Shown piece after piece: positions 45,146 through 53,849 of a stretch of 64,000 nt of DNA. The stretch is from the NCBI GenBank assembly GCA_002699585.1, contig PABP01000034.1, forward strand, positions 62,001 through 126,000, written 5' to 3'. The stretch's first letter is position 1. Each line of letters opens with the position of its first letter. A program made the translations under genes and the position numbers. The notes beneath the pieces were generated by a model. That model was not told where the DNA came from and did not search any database. It saw only the letters and a program-made list of their open reading frames with translations. Source of the DNA: Anaerolineaceae bacterium. GTDB taxonomy: Bacteria; Chloroflexota; Anaerolineae; Aggregatilineales; Phototrophicaceae.

Positions 45146-45430
45146 ATGGCTAAGGCAGTCTGGAATGGTGTTGTGCTTGCTGAAAGCGACGACACGATCC
45201 TGGTCGAGGGTAACCATTACTTCCCGTTGGCAGATGTAAACCTCGACTATTTTTCCGAAACAGATTTCCACACAACCTGCCCGTGGAAGGGCGAGGCCAG
45301 CTACTACAGCGTCACCGTGGATGACTAGACCAACGAGAATGCCGCCTGGTTTTACCCACAGCCCAAAAACGCTGCCAAGCACGTCGAAGGGCGAGTGGCA
45401 TTCTGGCGCGGGGTACAGGTCACGCGCTAA
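45146..45430 (+). pseudogene. DUF427 gene interrupted by an amber codon
   Basis: The frame is open for 94 codons except for TAG at 45326-45328. Before it the protein reads AKAVWNGVVLAESDDTILVE, HYFPLADVN, CPWKGEASYYSVTVDD; after it TNENAAWFYPQPKNAAKHVE and VAFWRGVQVTR. Together this is a complete short DUF427 protein. At this position relatives commonly have Lys before Thr-Asn, so AAG to TAG is the simplest explanation. There is no other frame defect, so the mutation is recent, is a sequencing error, or the codon is read through. A longer intact paralogue is at 40716-41216. Confidence 0.85.
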
Positions 45431-45609
45431 ACGCAGGCATTCTAAAGTGTACAAGGGTGCTTTTATTGCCAAATCATTCGGAACGCATGAGAAATCCATG
45501 AAACTTGTGTTCTAGTAATGGCAAAAAGAGCATACTTATAATAGGGTGGGATAGGGAAACTCGTCCCCAATCATTTTACTTTTTACGCACGGTTCCATAG
45601 GGAGCAAGC

Positions 45610-47160
45610 ATGTTTAATAATATCGCTCACTTATTCGGACGCAGCGGCGTCGCTCGTTTGAAGATGACCAGCAACGTCGTTCTTGTCGCGCTTTTAGCAC
45701 TCGTACTGTCCGTCAGTGTTTATGCCCAGGATGAAAATGTCCTGGTCATTGGTACAGAAGCCCCCGTTAATCTCGATCCCGCCATTGGTAGTAACGATCA
45801 AGAAGCCCTTTTTAACCGCACAGTGTATGATTTCCTGGTCGATGTCACCGTCGATTCTGACATTGCCCCGGCACTTGCTGAGTCCTGGGAAATCAGTGAC
45901 GATGGCCTGACCTATACCTTCACTCTGCGTGAGGGCGTCACCTTCCACGATGGCAGCAGCTTTGGCCCGGAAGATGTCGTATTCACCTTTGATCGCCTGA
46001 AGGAACTGGAATCTTCGGTCCTCAGCCGTTTGGGTGAGTTCACCGTCGAAGCTGGCGAAGGCAATACGGTTGTCTTCACGTTGACCCAGCCCAATGCTGA
46101 CTTCCTGTATGCGGTCGGCGCGCGCTTCACGGCTATCCTCAGCTCGGATGACATGGCCTTTGATACCGGCGTGGATGCCAACGGCACCGGCGCTTTCAGC
46201 GTGTCGGAATACGTCCCTGGCGAGCGCACAACCTTTGCCGCCAATGAAGCTTACTGGGGTGGGGCACCGTCCCTGGCTGGCGTGGAACATGTCTACATCG
46301 AAGACAAGAACGCCCAGGTTGATGCCTTACTAAGCGGCGATGTCGATTTCATCTTCAAGTTGTCGCTGGACCAGATCGCTCGTATCGAAGGCGAAGACGG
46401 TTTTACCGTTCTGGAAGTCGCCACCAACCAGCATCCGGTCATCCGCCTGCATGCCAATGAAGGTGCGATTGGCGAAGATGTCCGCGTGCGTCAGGCCTTC
46501 AAGCTGGCGACCAACCGCGAAGAAATCAACGACATCCTGTATGGTGGTCGCGCGGTCATCGGCAATAACGACCCCATTGGCCCGCTGTATGGCCAGTTCT
46601 ACAACGATATGCTGGAAAAACCCGCTTACGATCCTGAAGCCGCCTGTGCCCTGATCCAGGAAGCGACGGGTGAGGAACGCCTGACATCGACGCTGCGCCT
46701 GCCGGATGCTTTCGGTGGCGATTATGCGCTGATGGCTGCCGCCCTGCAACAACAGTGGGCAGAAGGCTGCATCGACGTGGACATCGAAGTGTTCCCGGAA
46801 GGCGTTTACTACAGTGATGGCACCTGGCTCGACACTGAACTGGGTATTACGGGTTGGGGCAGCCGCCCGATTGCCCAGGCAATTCTTGTCGAAGCCTATG
46901 TTCCGGGCGCGGCTTATAACGAATCCAACTGGGAAGATGAAGAAGTGGGTGCTTTGGTCGCGGAAGCGGGTGTCACCACCGACCCGGAAGCCCGTACCCA
47001 GCTTTACCATCAGATCAGCGAAATCTTCGCTGAACGCGGCCCGATCATCGTGCCGTTCTTCGCTCCGGTACTCGGTGCTGTCAGCAATGACGTTCAGGGC
47101 CTTGAAATGAACCCATTCCCCGGCCTGACGGACGTCCGCAACGTTTCGCTCGGTCAATAA
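45610..47160 (+). CDS. Peptide-type ABC transporter substrate-binding protein (SBP_bac_5)
   Basis: 516 aa extracytoplasmic binding protein. A signal sequence lies around residues 18-41 (MTSNVVLVALLALVLSVSVYA|QD), preceded by a basic, somewhat long n-region. Family segments: NLDPAIGSNDQEALFNRTVYDFL, LAESWEISDDGLTYTFTLREGVTFHDG (about 75-101), TGAFSVSEYVPGERTTFAANEAYWGG, RQAFKLATNREEIND. There is no lipobox. Likely ligands are peptides or similar compounds, unspecific from sequence. AGGGAGCAAGC precedes ATG 45610. It is the first gene of an importer operon (binding protein, DppC-like, fused ATPases, DppB-like). Confidence 0.92.
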   Translation: MFNNIAHLFGRSGVARLKMTSNVVLVALLALVLSVSVYAQDENVLVIGTEAPVNLDPAIGSNDQEALFNRTVYDFLVDVTVDSDIAPALAESWEISDDGLTYTFTLREGVTFHDGSSFGPEDVVFTFDRLKELESSVLSRLGEFTVEAGEGNTVVFTLTQPNADFLYAVGARFTAILSSDDMAFDTGVDANGTGAFSVSEYVPGERTTFAANEAYWGGAPSLAGVEHVYIEDKNAQVDALLSGDVDFIFKLSLDQIARIEGEDGFTVLEVATNQHPVIRLHANEGAIGEDVRVRQAFKLATNREEINDILYGGRAVIGNNDPIGPLYGQFYNDMLEKPAYDPEAACALIQEATGEERLTSTLRLPDAFGGDYALMAAALQQQWAEGCIDVDIEVFPEGVYYSDGTWLDTELGITGWGSRPIAQAILVEAYVPGAAYNESNWEDEEVGALVAEAGVTTDPEARTQLYHQISEIFAERGPIIVPFFAPVLGAVSNDVQGLEMNPFPGLTDVRNVSLGQ

Positions 47161-47169
47161 GACCCTGCG

Positions 47170-48081
47170 ATGACCCAGACTCAACCACAGACGGATGTGA
47201 CGCCCAAGCGGGTGTCACGTCCGTTTTACAAACGTGCGCTGGCTTCCGCTGGCGATTTTTTGCGTCAACTGGCACGTCGACCCTTGTCATTCATCGGTCT
47301 GATGCTGGTGATTGGCTTCATCCTGATGGCCATCTTCGCGCCAATCATCGCCCCCTTTGCTTTCGACCAGATTTCCACTGGACCACGCAGCAGTCCACCT
47401 AGCATCGACAACCTGTTTGGAACAGACCGCCTGGGACGTGATGTCTTCAGCCGCGTGGTGTGGGGATCGCGTGAAATTATTGTGATTCCGGGCATTGCTA
47501 CCGCGATTGCTGTGTTTTTCGGTGCTGGATTGGGCATGATGACGGGCTTTTATGGTGGTTGGATCGATGAAGTGATTTCGCGGGCATTCGACAGCCTGCT
47601 GGCGATCCCGGCCATGGTCTTGGCGCTGGTCATGCTGGCGACGATAGGGCCCTCAGCAGTGGGCATCGTGATTGTGATTGTGTTGCTCTATACGCCGATC
47701 ATCACGCGCGTCGTCCGCAGTGCGACCCTCAACGTGCGCAGCCTGGGTTATGTAGAAGCTGCTCGTCTGCGCGGCGAGAGCACCTTCTATATTGTCACCC
47801 GCGAGATTTTGCCCGGTGTGCTGCCGGCACTGGTTGTAGAAGCCGCCTTGCGCTTCTCTTATGCCATCTTCCTGACGGCCTCTTTGGGCTTTTTGGGGTT
47901 AGGTGTGCAGCCACCCTCACCGGATTGGGGCCGTATGGTCAGTGAGGCGCGTAACAATTACACACGTACCCCCTGGGAAATGGTCTATCCGGCGGCGGCG
48001 ATTGCCGTGCTGGTGGTCGGTGTCAATTTGATGGCCGATGGCCTGCGCCGAATTTTCCGCTATGAAGGGCAGGAACGATGA
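47170..48081 (+). CDS. Peptide-type ABC transporter permease (DppC/OppC-like)
   Basis: 303 aa. N-terminal cytoplasmic part, first membrane segment at about 37-60, then the extracytoplasmic NLFGTDRLGRDVFSRVVWGSR (about 77-97) that is diagnostic for the DppC/OppC group, and the EAA loop EAARLRGESTFYIVTREILP (about 196-215). Five to six membrane segments. It overlaps the next gene by 4 nt (ATGA) and follows the binding protein by 9 nt. Confidence 0.93.
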   Translation: MTQTQPQTDVTPKRVSRPFYKRALASAGDFLRQLARRPLSFIGLMLVIGFILMAIFAPIIAPFAFDQISTGPRSSPPSIDNLFGTDRLGRDVFSRVVWGSREIIVIPGIATAIAVFFGAGLGMMTGFYGGWIDEVISRAFDSLLAIPAMVLALVMLATIGPSAVGIVIVIVLLYTPIITRVVRSATLNVRSLGYVEAARLRGESTFYIVTREILPGVLPALVVEAALRFSYAIFLTASLGFLGLGVQPPSPDWGRMVSEARNNYTRTPWEMVYPAAAIAVLVVGVNLMADGLRRIFRYEGQER

Positions 48082-50174
48082 CGACAGCCCCCAAAGACAA
48101 TACGCAACAAGCGGTGATCCAGGCCAAGGATTTGCGCGTCGAGTATCGCATCAATCGTGAATGGCTGACAGCGGTCAACGGCGTCAATCTGGCGATTTAT
48201 CCGCTGGAGATTCATGGGTTGGTGGGCGAGAGTGGCAGCGGCAAGAGCACGCTGGCCCTGTCCATGATGAATTATATGGCCGATAACGCGCGGATTGGGT
48301 CCGGGCAGGTTTTGCTGGATGGCCAGGACATCGCGCCGCTATCCTCGCAGCAGATGCGGGCCATCTGGGGCAAGAAGATGAGTCTCGTTCCCCAGGATGC
48401 ACTGGCGTCGCTCAATCCCTCGTATACCATCCGCGAGCAAATTGCCGAGGTCACGCAGCAGCACATGGGTATGGCCAAAGATGAGGCCTACGCTTACGCC
48501 GTGGAGATGCTCGCTCGCGTCAAAATCGCTGACCCGGAAGCCGTTGCCCGCAGTTACCCGCATGAACTCAGTGGCGGGATGCAGCAGCGCGTCATGATTG
48601 CGATGGCGCTCAGCACGGAACCGCGCTTTTTGGTGCTTGACGAGCCGACCACCGCCCTGGATGTGACGACCCAGGCCGTTATCCTCGATTTGTTCCGCGA
48701 GCTGATACTGAATAACCAGGCGGCGGCGTTGTACGTGTCGCACGATTTAGGCACGGTCGCCCAATTGTGTGACCGCGTGACGGTGCTCTATGGTGGCGAA
48801 ATCATGGAGAGTGCTTCGGTCACGGAGCTGTATGCACAGCCATTGCACCCGTACACGGTCGGCTTGCTCAACAGCTTGCCGCGCCATCATGACGGGACCA
48901 ACACGCGCCTATCGACCATCAAAGGGGTCGCGCCATCATTGCAGCAGCGCAGCAAGGTCTGCGTGTTTGCTGACCGCTGTCCGGTGGCCATCGACATCTG
49001 CCGCGCGGAAAAACCGCCCTTAGAAACCACGCCAGATGGGCGCACCGTGCGCTGCTTCCGCTGGCAGGAGATCGCCAATAACGAGTTGGATCTCTCGCCG
49101 CCAGAGGAGCGCGTCACTGAGACGAGTGACGAGGCGGATCGAGAACTGCTGCAAGCCAACAGCCTGAGCAAAGCCTTCGGCAACAGTGATTTGCTGGATC
49201 GACTCTTAGGCCGTGCCAAAGAGCCTTTACAGGCCGTCGATGATGTGTCGTTTTCGATGAAAACCCATTCCACGCTGGGGCTGGTAGGCGAGAGTGGCAG
49301 CGGCAAGACGACCCTGGCCCGCAGTATCGTCGCCCTGATTAAGGCGGACAGCGGCCAGATTGAGTTGTACGACGAACCCATCGCGCTAGATTTAGAAAAG
49401 CGGCCTCAGGACGTGCTCAGCGAGTTGCAGATGGTGTTCCAGAACCCCAACGACGCGCTCAATCCGTACCATAGTATCGGCCAGACGCTCAAGCGCACCA
49501 TCAACAAGCTGACCAGCAAAAACATGACCGATGAACAGGTCGCGGCGCGTGTCGAGGATTTATTGCAAGCCGTGCGCCTGCCTGCCGATTACGCCGGACG
49601 CTATCCCTCGGAATTGAGTGGTGGCGAAAAGCAGCGCGTGGCGATTGCCCGTGCCTTTGCGGCCAATCCCTCGTTGGTTGTCGCCGATGAGCCGACGAGT
49701 TCGCTAGATGTCTCAGTGCAGGCGGTCATCCTCAATTTGCTGAAAGATCTACGCGCCCGTGAAGGGGCCTCGTATCTGCTGATCTCGCACGATCTGGATG
49801 TGATTGCTTATCTGGCTGATGAAATCGCGGTCATGTACCTGGGCGAAATTGTGGAAATCGGCCCAACGGAAGCGGTCTACAACCTGCCTTCGCACCCCTA
49901 TACGGAAGCGCTCATCAGCGCGATTCCAGAGCCGGACCCGACCAGTGGCAAGCAGCGTATTCTGCTGGAGGGCGATGTTCCCAGCGCGCGTGATCTGCCG
50001 CAGGGTTGCCGTTTCCATACGCGCTGCCCGCGCAAAATCGGTGCCATCTGCGAGAACGAAGCGCCGCCACTGCGCGATGCCAGCGATGGCCACGTCATCC
50101 GCTGCCACATCCCGATTGATGAACTGGTCGCGCTGCAAAGTCAGCCGCCTGTTGCAGCAGGGGAGGGCAAATAA
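48078..50174 (+). CDS. Peptide-type ABC transporter fused ATPases (DppD-DppF)
   Basis: 698 aa, two nucleotide-binding domains in one chain. Domain 1: GESGSGKST (about 51-59), LSGGMQQRVMIA, FLVLDEPTTALD. Domain 2: GESGSGKTT (about 403-411), LSGGEKQRVAIARA, LVVADEPTSSLD. Each is followed by the oligopeptide-transporter C-terminal Cys cluster (CVFADRCPVAIDIC and CRFHTRCPRKIGAIC, plus a final RC), the proposed iron-sulfur site. Fusion of the two ATPases is frequent in this family. Start overlaps the permease stop. The second permease lies beyond a repeat element at 50191-50303. Confidence 0.94.
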   Translation: MTTAPKDNTQQAVIQAKDLRVEYRINREWLTAVNGVNLAIYPLEIHGLVGESGSGKSTLALSMMNYMADNARIGSGQVLLDGQDIAPLSSQQMRAIWGKKMSLVPQDALASLNPSYTIREQIAEVTQQHMGMAKDEAYAYAVEMLARVKIADPEAVARSYPHELSGGMQQRVMIAMALSTEPRFLVLDEPTTALDVTTQAVILDLFRELILNNQAAALYVSHDLGTVAQLCDRVTVLYGGEIMESASVTELYAQPLHPYTVGLLNSLPRHHDGTNTRLSTIKGVAPSLQQRSKVCVFADRCPVAIDICRAEKPPLETTPDGRTVRCFRWQEIANNELDLSPPEERVTETSDEADRELLQANSLSKAFGNSDLLDRLLGRAKEPLQAVDDVSFSMKTHSTLGLVGESGSGKTTLARSIVALIKADSGQIELYDEPIALDLEKRPQDVLSELQMVFQNPNDALNPYHSIGQTLKRTINKLTSKNMTDEQVAARVEDLLQAVRLPADYAGRYPSELSGGEKQRVAIARAFAANPSLVVADEPTSSLDVSVQAVILNLLKDLRAREGASYLLISHDLDVIAYLADEIAVMYLGEIVEIGPTEAVYNLPSHPYTEALISAIPEPDPTSGKQRILLEGDVPSARDLPQGCRFHTRCPRKIGAICENEAPPLRDASDGHVIRCHIPIDELVALQSQPPVAAGEGK

Positions 50175-50190
50175 TGAATTTCTGTTCATT

Positions 50191-50303
50191 AGACCCCTAT
50201 CCTCGGTCCTTCCCCCATGAGGTGGAAGGATACCTTTCTGCGTCCGTTGCGGCCTGCAAAAGTCCCCTCACCTCATGGGGAGGGGATTTAGGGGAGGGGT
50301 TTT
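50191..50303 (+). repeat. Intergenic paired-arm element, copy 10 (full, inside an operon)
   Basis: Left arm CCCCCATGAGGTGG and right arm CACCTCATGGGGAGG, ATGAGG-type; outer ends AGACCCCTATCCTC and GGGGATTTAGGGGAGGGG. It starts 16 nt after the fused ATPase gene and separates it from the second permease of the same transporter. Confidence 0.9.
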
Positions 50304-50351
50304 GCTCACCAGTTCTCCATCCTCATGCTTTTAGCGGTCAATTTACCTCGG

Positions 50352-50407
50352 TAAAAGACTCAGCACTCAGCACGCAAACCTCAGCACTATTTCACTCAGC
50401 ACTCACG
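50352..50407 (+). repeat. Degenerate CTCAGCACT short repeats
   Basis: CTCAGCACT-like units occur four times between copy 10 and the DppB-like gene (ACTCAGCACTCAGCAC, CTCAGCACTATTT, CACTCAGCACTCAC). The spacing is irregular. Confidence 0.6.
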
Positions 50408-50421
50408 ACTGGAAGTCGCCC

Positions 50422-51327
50422 ATGATTCGTTTCTTCATCCGGCGCATTATTTTGCTGTTCGTCACCCTGTTCGTGACCTCGGCCATTGTGTTTGGCCTGA
50501 CCCAGCTATTGCCAGGAGACATCGCGCTCTTAATCAAAGGGCGTGATGCCAGCCAGGTGGTCATCGATGACTTCCGCGAGACGCACGGCCTGAATGCTCC
50601 CGTACTGGTGCAGTACACGAATTGGCTGGGTGGCTTTGCCACGGGCGATTGGGGAAAGTCCTACCTCGATAGCAGCGATGTGCGCACGACCGTCCTGCGC
50701 CGCCTGGGGAATTCCTTGCAGCTAGCCGGTTTGACGCTCCTGCTGGCCGTGCCGATTTCGATTGTGCTCGGTGTGGTGGCGGCGGTCGCCCAGGATACGT
50801 GGGTCGATGGCGTTATTTCGATATTTTCGCTGGCGGTCGTGGGCCTGCCGGAATTCGTGACCGGGCTGCTGTTTTTGTCGATTTTCGCGCCCGGTGCCGG
50901 ATGGCCGGACTGGTTCCGTGACTTTTTCCTGCCCGCGCTGACGGCGACCCTGGTCCTGCTGGGGTACATCGCCCGTATGACGCGCGCCGGGGTCATCGAA
51001 GAACTGCGCAAGCCCTACGTGCGTACCGCCCGCCTGAAAGGTCTTTCCACGCGCGAAGTGCTGTTCAAGCATGTTTTACGCAATGCCTTGCTGCCGACCA
51101 TCACCGTGATCGCCATCAGCGTCGGCTGGCTGATTGGCGGCCTGGTGGTCATCGAAAATGTGTTTAATTACTTTGGTGTGGGCCTGCTGCTGGTCGAGGC
51201 TGTCGAGCGCAAGAATATGCCCATCATCATGGCCGCGACCATGATTATCGTGTTCTTCTTCGCAGTCTCCAACATGCTCGCCGATTTGTTGTATGCTATG
51301 CTCAACCCGCGCATTCGGTTGGGGTAA
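50422..51327 (+). CDS. Peptide-type ABC transporter permease (DppB/OppB-like)
   Basis: 301 aa, six membrane segments. N-terminal FFIRRIILLFVTLFVTSAIVFGLTQLLPGD is the typical DppB start. After the first loop (FRETHGLNAPVLVQYTNWLGGFATGDWGKSY) the conserved DWG-S appears. The EAA loop is YVRTARLKGLSTREVLFKHVLRNALLP (about 195-221), and VIENVFNYFGVGLLLVEAVERKN follows. It completes the importer begun at 45610, but a 247-nt gap with a repeat element precedes it, so its expression may be uncoupled. ATG 50422 has only GGAAGT as a weak ribosome site. Confidence 0.92.
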   Translation: MIRFFIRRIILLFVTLFVTSAIVFGLTQLLPGDIALLIKGRDASQVVIDDFRETHGLNAPVLVQYTNWLGGFATGDWGKSYLDSSDVRTTVLRRLGNSLQLAGLTLLLAVPISIVLGVVAAVAQDTWVDGVISIFSLAVVGLPEFVTGLLFLSIFAPGAGWPDWFRDFFLPALTATLVLLGYIARMTRAGVIEELRKPYVRTARLKGLSTREVLFKHVLRNALLPTITVIAISVGWLIGGLVVIENVFNYFGVGLLLVEAVERKNMPIIMAATMIIVFFFAVSNMLADLLYAMLNPRIRLG

Positions 51328-51339
51328 AGGGTAACCAAG

Positions 51340-52257
51340 ATGGCGCCAAAAAGGCCAAGTGTTTTCATAAGTTATGCACACCATGATGGATTGGATTTTA
51401 CACGCCGATTGGCTTATTCGCTCAGTATGTATATGGATGTTTTCTGGGATCGCAATTTAGGTGCAGGTGAGTATCCAGAACAGCTTAAGAACGAGATATT
51501 GAACAGGGACTTTTTCTTGCTGGTAATGACTCCTAGTTCAATCGTAAGCAAATGGTGCATGGAGATAGAGCTTGGCTACGCGCAAGAAGCACAGAAGACG
51601 ATAGTTCCTGTGAGACCCTTTAATGATAGAGAAACAGATCAGCATAAACTTTATGATAAGAATACTTACGCAGCATTTTACGATGATTTCGATGTCGGTT
51701 TTCGTCGAGTTACTGCGATGATGCTCGGCACTCCTTTGTCATCTTGGGAATACCTGTCTACAGTCAAGGAGGATTCTTTATTGCGAGAAACTCTGCGTAA
51801 GGAACAGCTTCCTACGGTTATTGCAACGCAATTATCCGAGTGGGTGATAATTGATGTGCTCTGGGATTATGTGCAAGAATCTATCCGCTTAAGTAATCCT
51901 CCTGTTTCAGTCGGTAATCCGCGAACAATTCGAGGAATATTAGGTCAGTGTTCTCGATTGAAGCCAGAATTCGCTCAGATTAACAATTCTGCCGCATGGG
52001 CAAGGGTGGAAGCGGTAGAGAAAATTTGTAATGAGCAAATCAAAAATGTCGAAGACGTCGTGAAAGCGGGTGGAAATATTGGATTTTATGTGGATTCGAT
52101 CTGTGAAAACGTCAAAACAACCTTGCGGAAAGAGTATTCGTCAAGTCTGAAGGCAGGCGGTGTAAGTAAGGTAAACGCTTATTTTGACTTTAATATCGCT
52201 GAGAAAATCCGTGAATTAATCCTCGTACATTCCCGCAGATCGCGGTATTTATACTAG
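51340..52257 (+). CDS. TIR-domain protein with unknown C-terminal domain
   Basis: 305 aa, AT-rich compared with the ABC genes before it. Residues 6-125 are a TIR domain: PSVFISYAHHDGLDFTRRLA (strand A and box 1), VFWDRNLGAGEYPEQLKNEI (box 2 region), FFLLVMTPSSIVSKWCMEIE (strand D and helix with the candidate catalytic Glu), KTIVPVRPF. Many bacterial TIR domains cleave NAD in anti-phage defence. Residues 150-305 are helical and unrecognised. No partner effector, CBASS or Thoeris gene is adjacent. It starts 12 nt after the permease gene, with TAAAGGG as ribosome site, so it may be read from the same transcript. Confidence 0.82.
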   Translation: MAPKRPSVFISYAHHDGLDFTRRLAYSLSMYMDVFWDRNLGAGEYPEQLKNEILNRDFFLLVMTPSSIVSKWCMEIELGYAQEAQKTIVPVRPFNDRETDQHKLYDKNTYAAFYDDFDVGFRRVTAMMLGTPLSSWEYLSTVKEDSLLRETLRKEQLPTVIATQLSEWVIIDVLWDYVQESIRLSNPPVSVGNPRTIRGILGQCSRLKPEFAQINNSAAWARVEAVEKICNEQIKNVEDVVKAGGNIGFYVDSICENVKTTLRKEYSSSLKAGGVSKVNAYFDFNIAEKIRELILVHSRRSRYLY

Positions 52258-52266
52258 GCCATGCTC

Positions 52267-52374
52267 AACCCCACCCCTAAATCCCCTCCCCGAAGGAGAG
52301 GGGACTTTTGTAGGCCAAGATGGTCGCAGAAAGGCATCCTTCCTCCTTCGGGGGAAGGACCGAGGATGGGGGTC
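52267..52374 (-). repeat. Intergenic paired-arm element, copy 11 (inverted, full)
   Basis: Minus strand left arm CCCCCGAAGGAGG and right arm CTCTCCTTCGGGGAGG, GAAGG-type; outer ends ACCCCCATCCTCGGTCC and ATTTAGGGGTGGGGTT. The middle TGGTCGCAGAA also occurs in copy 7. Confidence 0.9.
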
Positions 52375-52487
52375 CGGCCAGAAGCGCTTCAATTTCAATA
52401 TTCCCAGTCACCTTTTGGCGATGAACTGGCTCCTTTATGTGAACGCTGTCCATAGTCGTTGGCTATCAGCCGGGTAAAGGAACCCCT

Positions 52488-53093
52488 ATGTCACTGTTTA
52501 ATGTCGTCCCGATGGTTGTTGAGCGCTCGTCCCAAGGTGGGGAACGCGCCTATGATATTTATTCGCTGCTGCTGAAAGAGCGCGTGGTCATGCTGGGCAC
52601 GGAAGTGAATGCGCAGTCGGCCAATTTAATTGTCGCCCAACTGCTGTTCCTGGCGCGGGAAGACCCGGATCGTAATGTGCAGATGTACATCCAGAGTCCG
52701 GGTGGCAGCGTCTATGCTGGGATGGCTATTTATGACACCATGCAATCGGTCCCAACACCCATCTCCACGACCGCCGTCGGCATGACAGCCAGCTTCGGCA
52801 CGGTGGTCCTCACCGCCGGGGAAAAGGGCCAGCGCTATACCTTGCCCCATGCCACAATTCACATTCATCAGCCGCATGGGGGCGCCCAGGGCCAGACGAC
52901 CGATATGGAAATCCAGGTGAAGGAGTACCAGCGTATGAAGGAAATTCTGACGGACATTTTTGTCGAGCAGACCGGCCAGCCGCGCGATGTCATCCTGCGC
53001 GATAATGACCGTGATCGCTATTTCGACGCCCAGGGTGCGGTCGATTACGGCCTGGTCGATGAGATTGTCGCCACCCCGCCCAAAGCCAATTAG
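52488..53093 (+). CDS. clpP: ATP-dependent Clp protease proteolytic subunit
   Basis: 201 aa, the proteolytic barrel subunit that works with ClpX or ClpC. The catalytic triad is visible: Ser in [10 protein letters not shown] (about residue 102; most relatives have GxAASMGA), His in IHIHQPHGG (about 127), Asp in [19 protein letters not shown] (about 176). [18 protein letters not shown] is the conserved oxyanion region. The N-terminus [20 protein letters not shown] is typical. No Clp ATPase gene is nearby. An inverted repeat element precedes it and a sigma factor follows after 55 nt. Confidence 0.93.
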   Translation: MSLFNVVPMVVERSSQGGERAYDIYSLLLKERVVMLGTEVNAQSANLIVAQLLFLAREDPDRNVQMYIQSPGGSVYAGMAIYDTMQSVPTPISTTAVGMTASFGTVVLTAGEKGQRYTLPHATIHIHQPHGGAQGQTTDMEIQVKEYQRMKEILTDIFVEQTGQPRDVILRDNDRDRYFDAQGAVDYGLVDEIVATPPKAN

Positions 53094-53148
53094 CCTTTGT
53101 CGCCGATGTCTGCTACGATAATTTCACTAGCCTACAGGAGCCGTTCCC

Positions 53149-53748
53149 ATGCCTGATATGACCGCCGAAAAAACGCGCCCGACCTATGCCGACCTCGTCG
53201 AGCAGGCTCAGTCGGCGGATGCCGAAACGCGCGAACGCATTTTTGGCCAACTGGTGGCCCAATTCACGATTGCCGCCCAATCCTGGGCCTACCAAACCCT
53301 GGACGATCTCCATGCCGCCCAGGACGCCGCCCAGGATGCCTTCATCACCGCTTATGAAAATCTCGACAGCCTGCGCGATGCTGAGGCGTTTCCATCCTGG
53401 CTGCGCCGCATTGTCATGACGCACTGCCATCGCCAGCAGCGGGGTAGCCTGCAAACCGTCGCCCTGGAGGAAGACAGCCTGCCCATTGGCAGCGATCTCC
53501 TGACAGTGGTGGAAAAACGGCTGCTGCACGATCACCTGCGCGAATCAGTCGATGATCTGCCGGACCATGAGCGCATCGTCACCGAGATGTTTTATCTGGA
53601 AGGCTATTCGCAGCAGGAGGTCGCCGACGCGCTCGGTCTGCCCCTGACGACCGTCAAGAAGCGGCTGCAACGCGCCCGTGAACATCTGCGCGAGGTCATG
53701 GCTCCGGTCAGTCGCCTGAATAGTTTTTTGCTTATGCGCGTGGCCTAG
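53149..53748 (+). CDS. ECF-type RNA polymerase sigma factor
   Basis: 199 aa. Region 2 spans about residues 35-85 (AAQDAAQDAFITAYENLDSL, FPSWLRRIVMTHC), region 4 about 132-182 (LPDHERIVTEMFYLEGYSQQ, EVADALGLPLTTVKKRLQRA). A short linker with acidic residues joins them, and a tail of about 17 residues (PVSRLNSFLLMRVA) follows region 4. No anti-sigma gene is adjacent. The last 66 nt are repeated after the SUKH gene (54395-54460), evidence for a former second copy. ACAGGAG precedes ATG 53149. Confidence 0.88.
   Translation: MPDMTAEKTRPTYADLVEQAQSADAETRERIFGQLVAQFTIAAQSWAYQTLDDLHAAQDAAQDAFITAYENLDSLRDAEAFPSWLRRIVMTHCHRQQRGSLQTVALEEDSLPIGSDLLTVVEKRLLHDHLRESVDDLPDHERIVTEMFYLEGYSQQEVADALGLPLTTVKKRLQRAREHLREVMAPVSRLNSFLLMRVA
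53683..53748 (+). repeat. Direct repeat 1: 3' end of the sigma-factor gene
   Basis: Matches 54395-54460 with 59 of 66 bases identical. All differences within codons are synonymous, and the stop codon changes from TAG to TGA. Confidence 0.9.
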
Positions 53749-53849
53749 CCTTATTCAACAGTGGAAGAAGGCTACCGGATCGGTGAAGGTAGATCACCAT
53801 AGGCTGCGGTAGAAATAAGAATAGTAGCGTTTCTTTTCCAGCATTGGCG

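Noticed and set aside
50352-50407. Possible CRISPR array from the repeated CTCAGCACT units
   Set aside because: Units are too short and irregular, and there are no spacers of even length and no cas genes.
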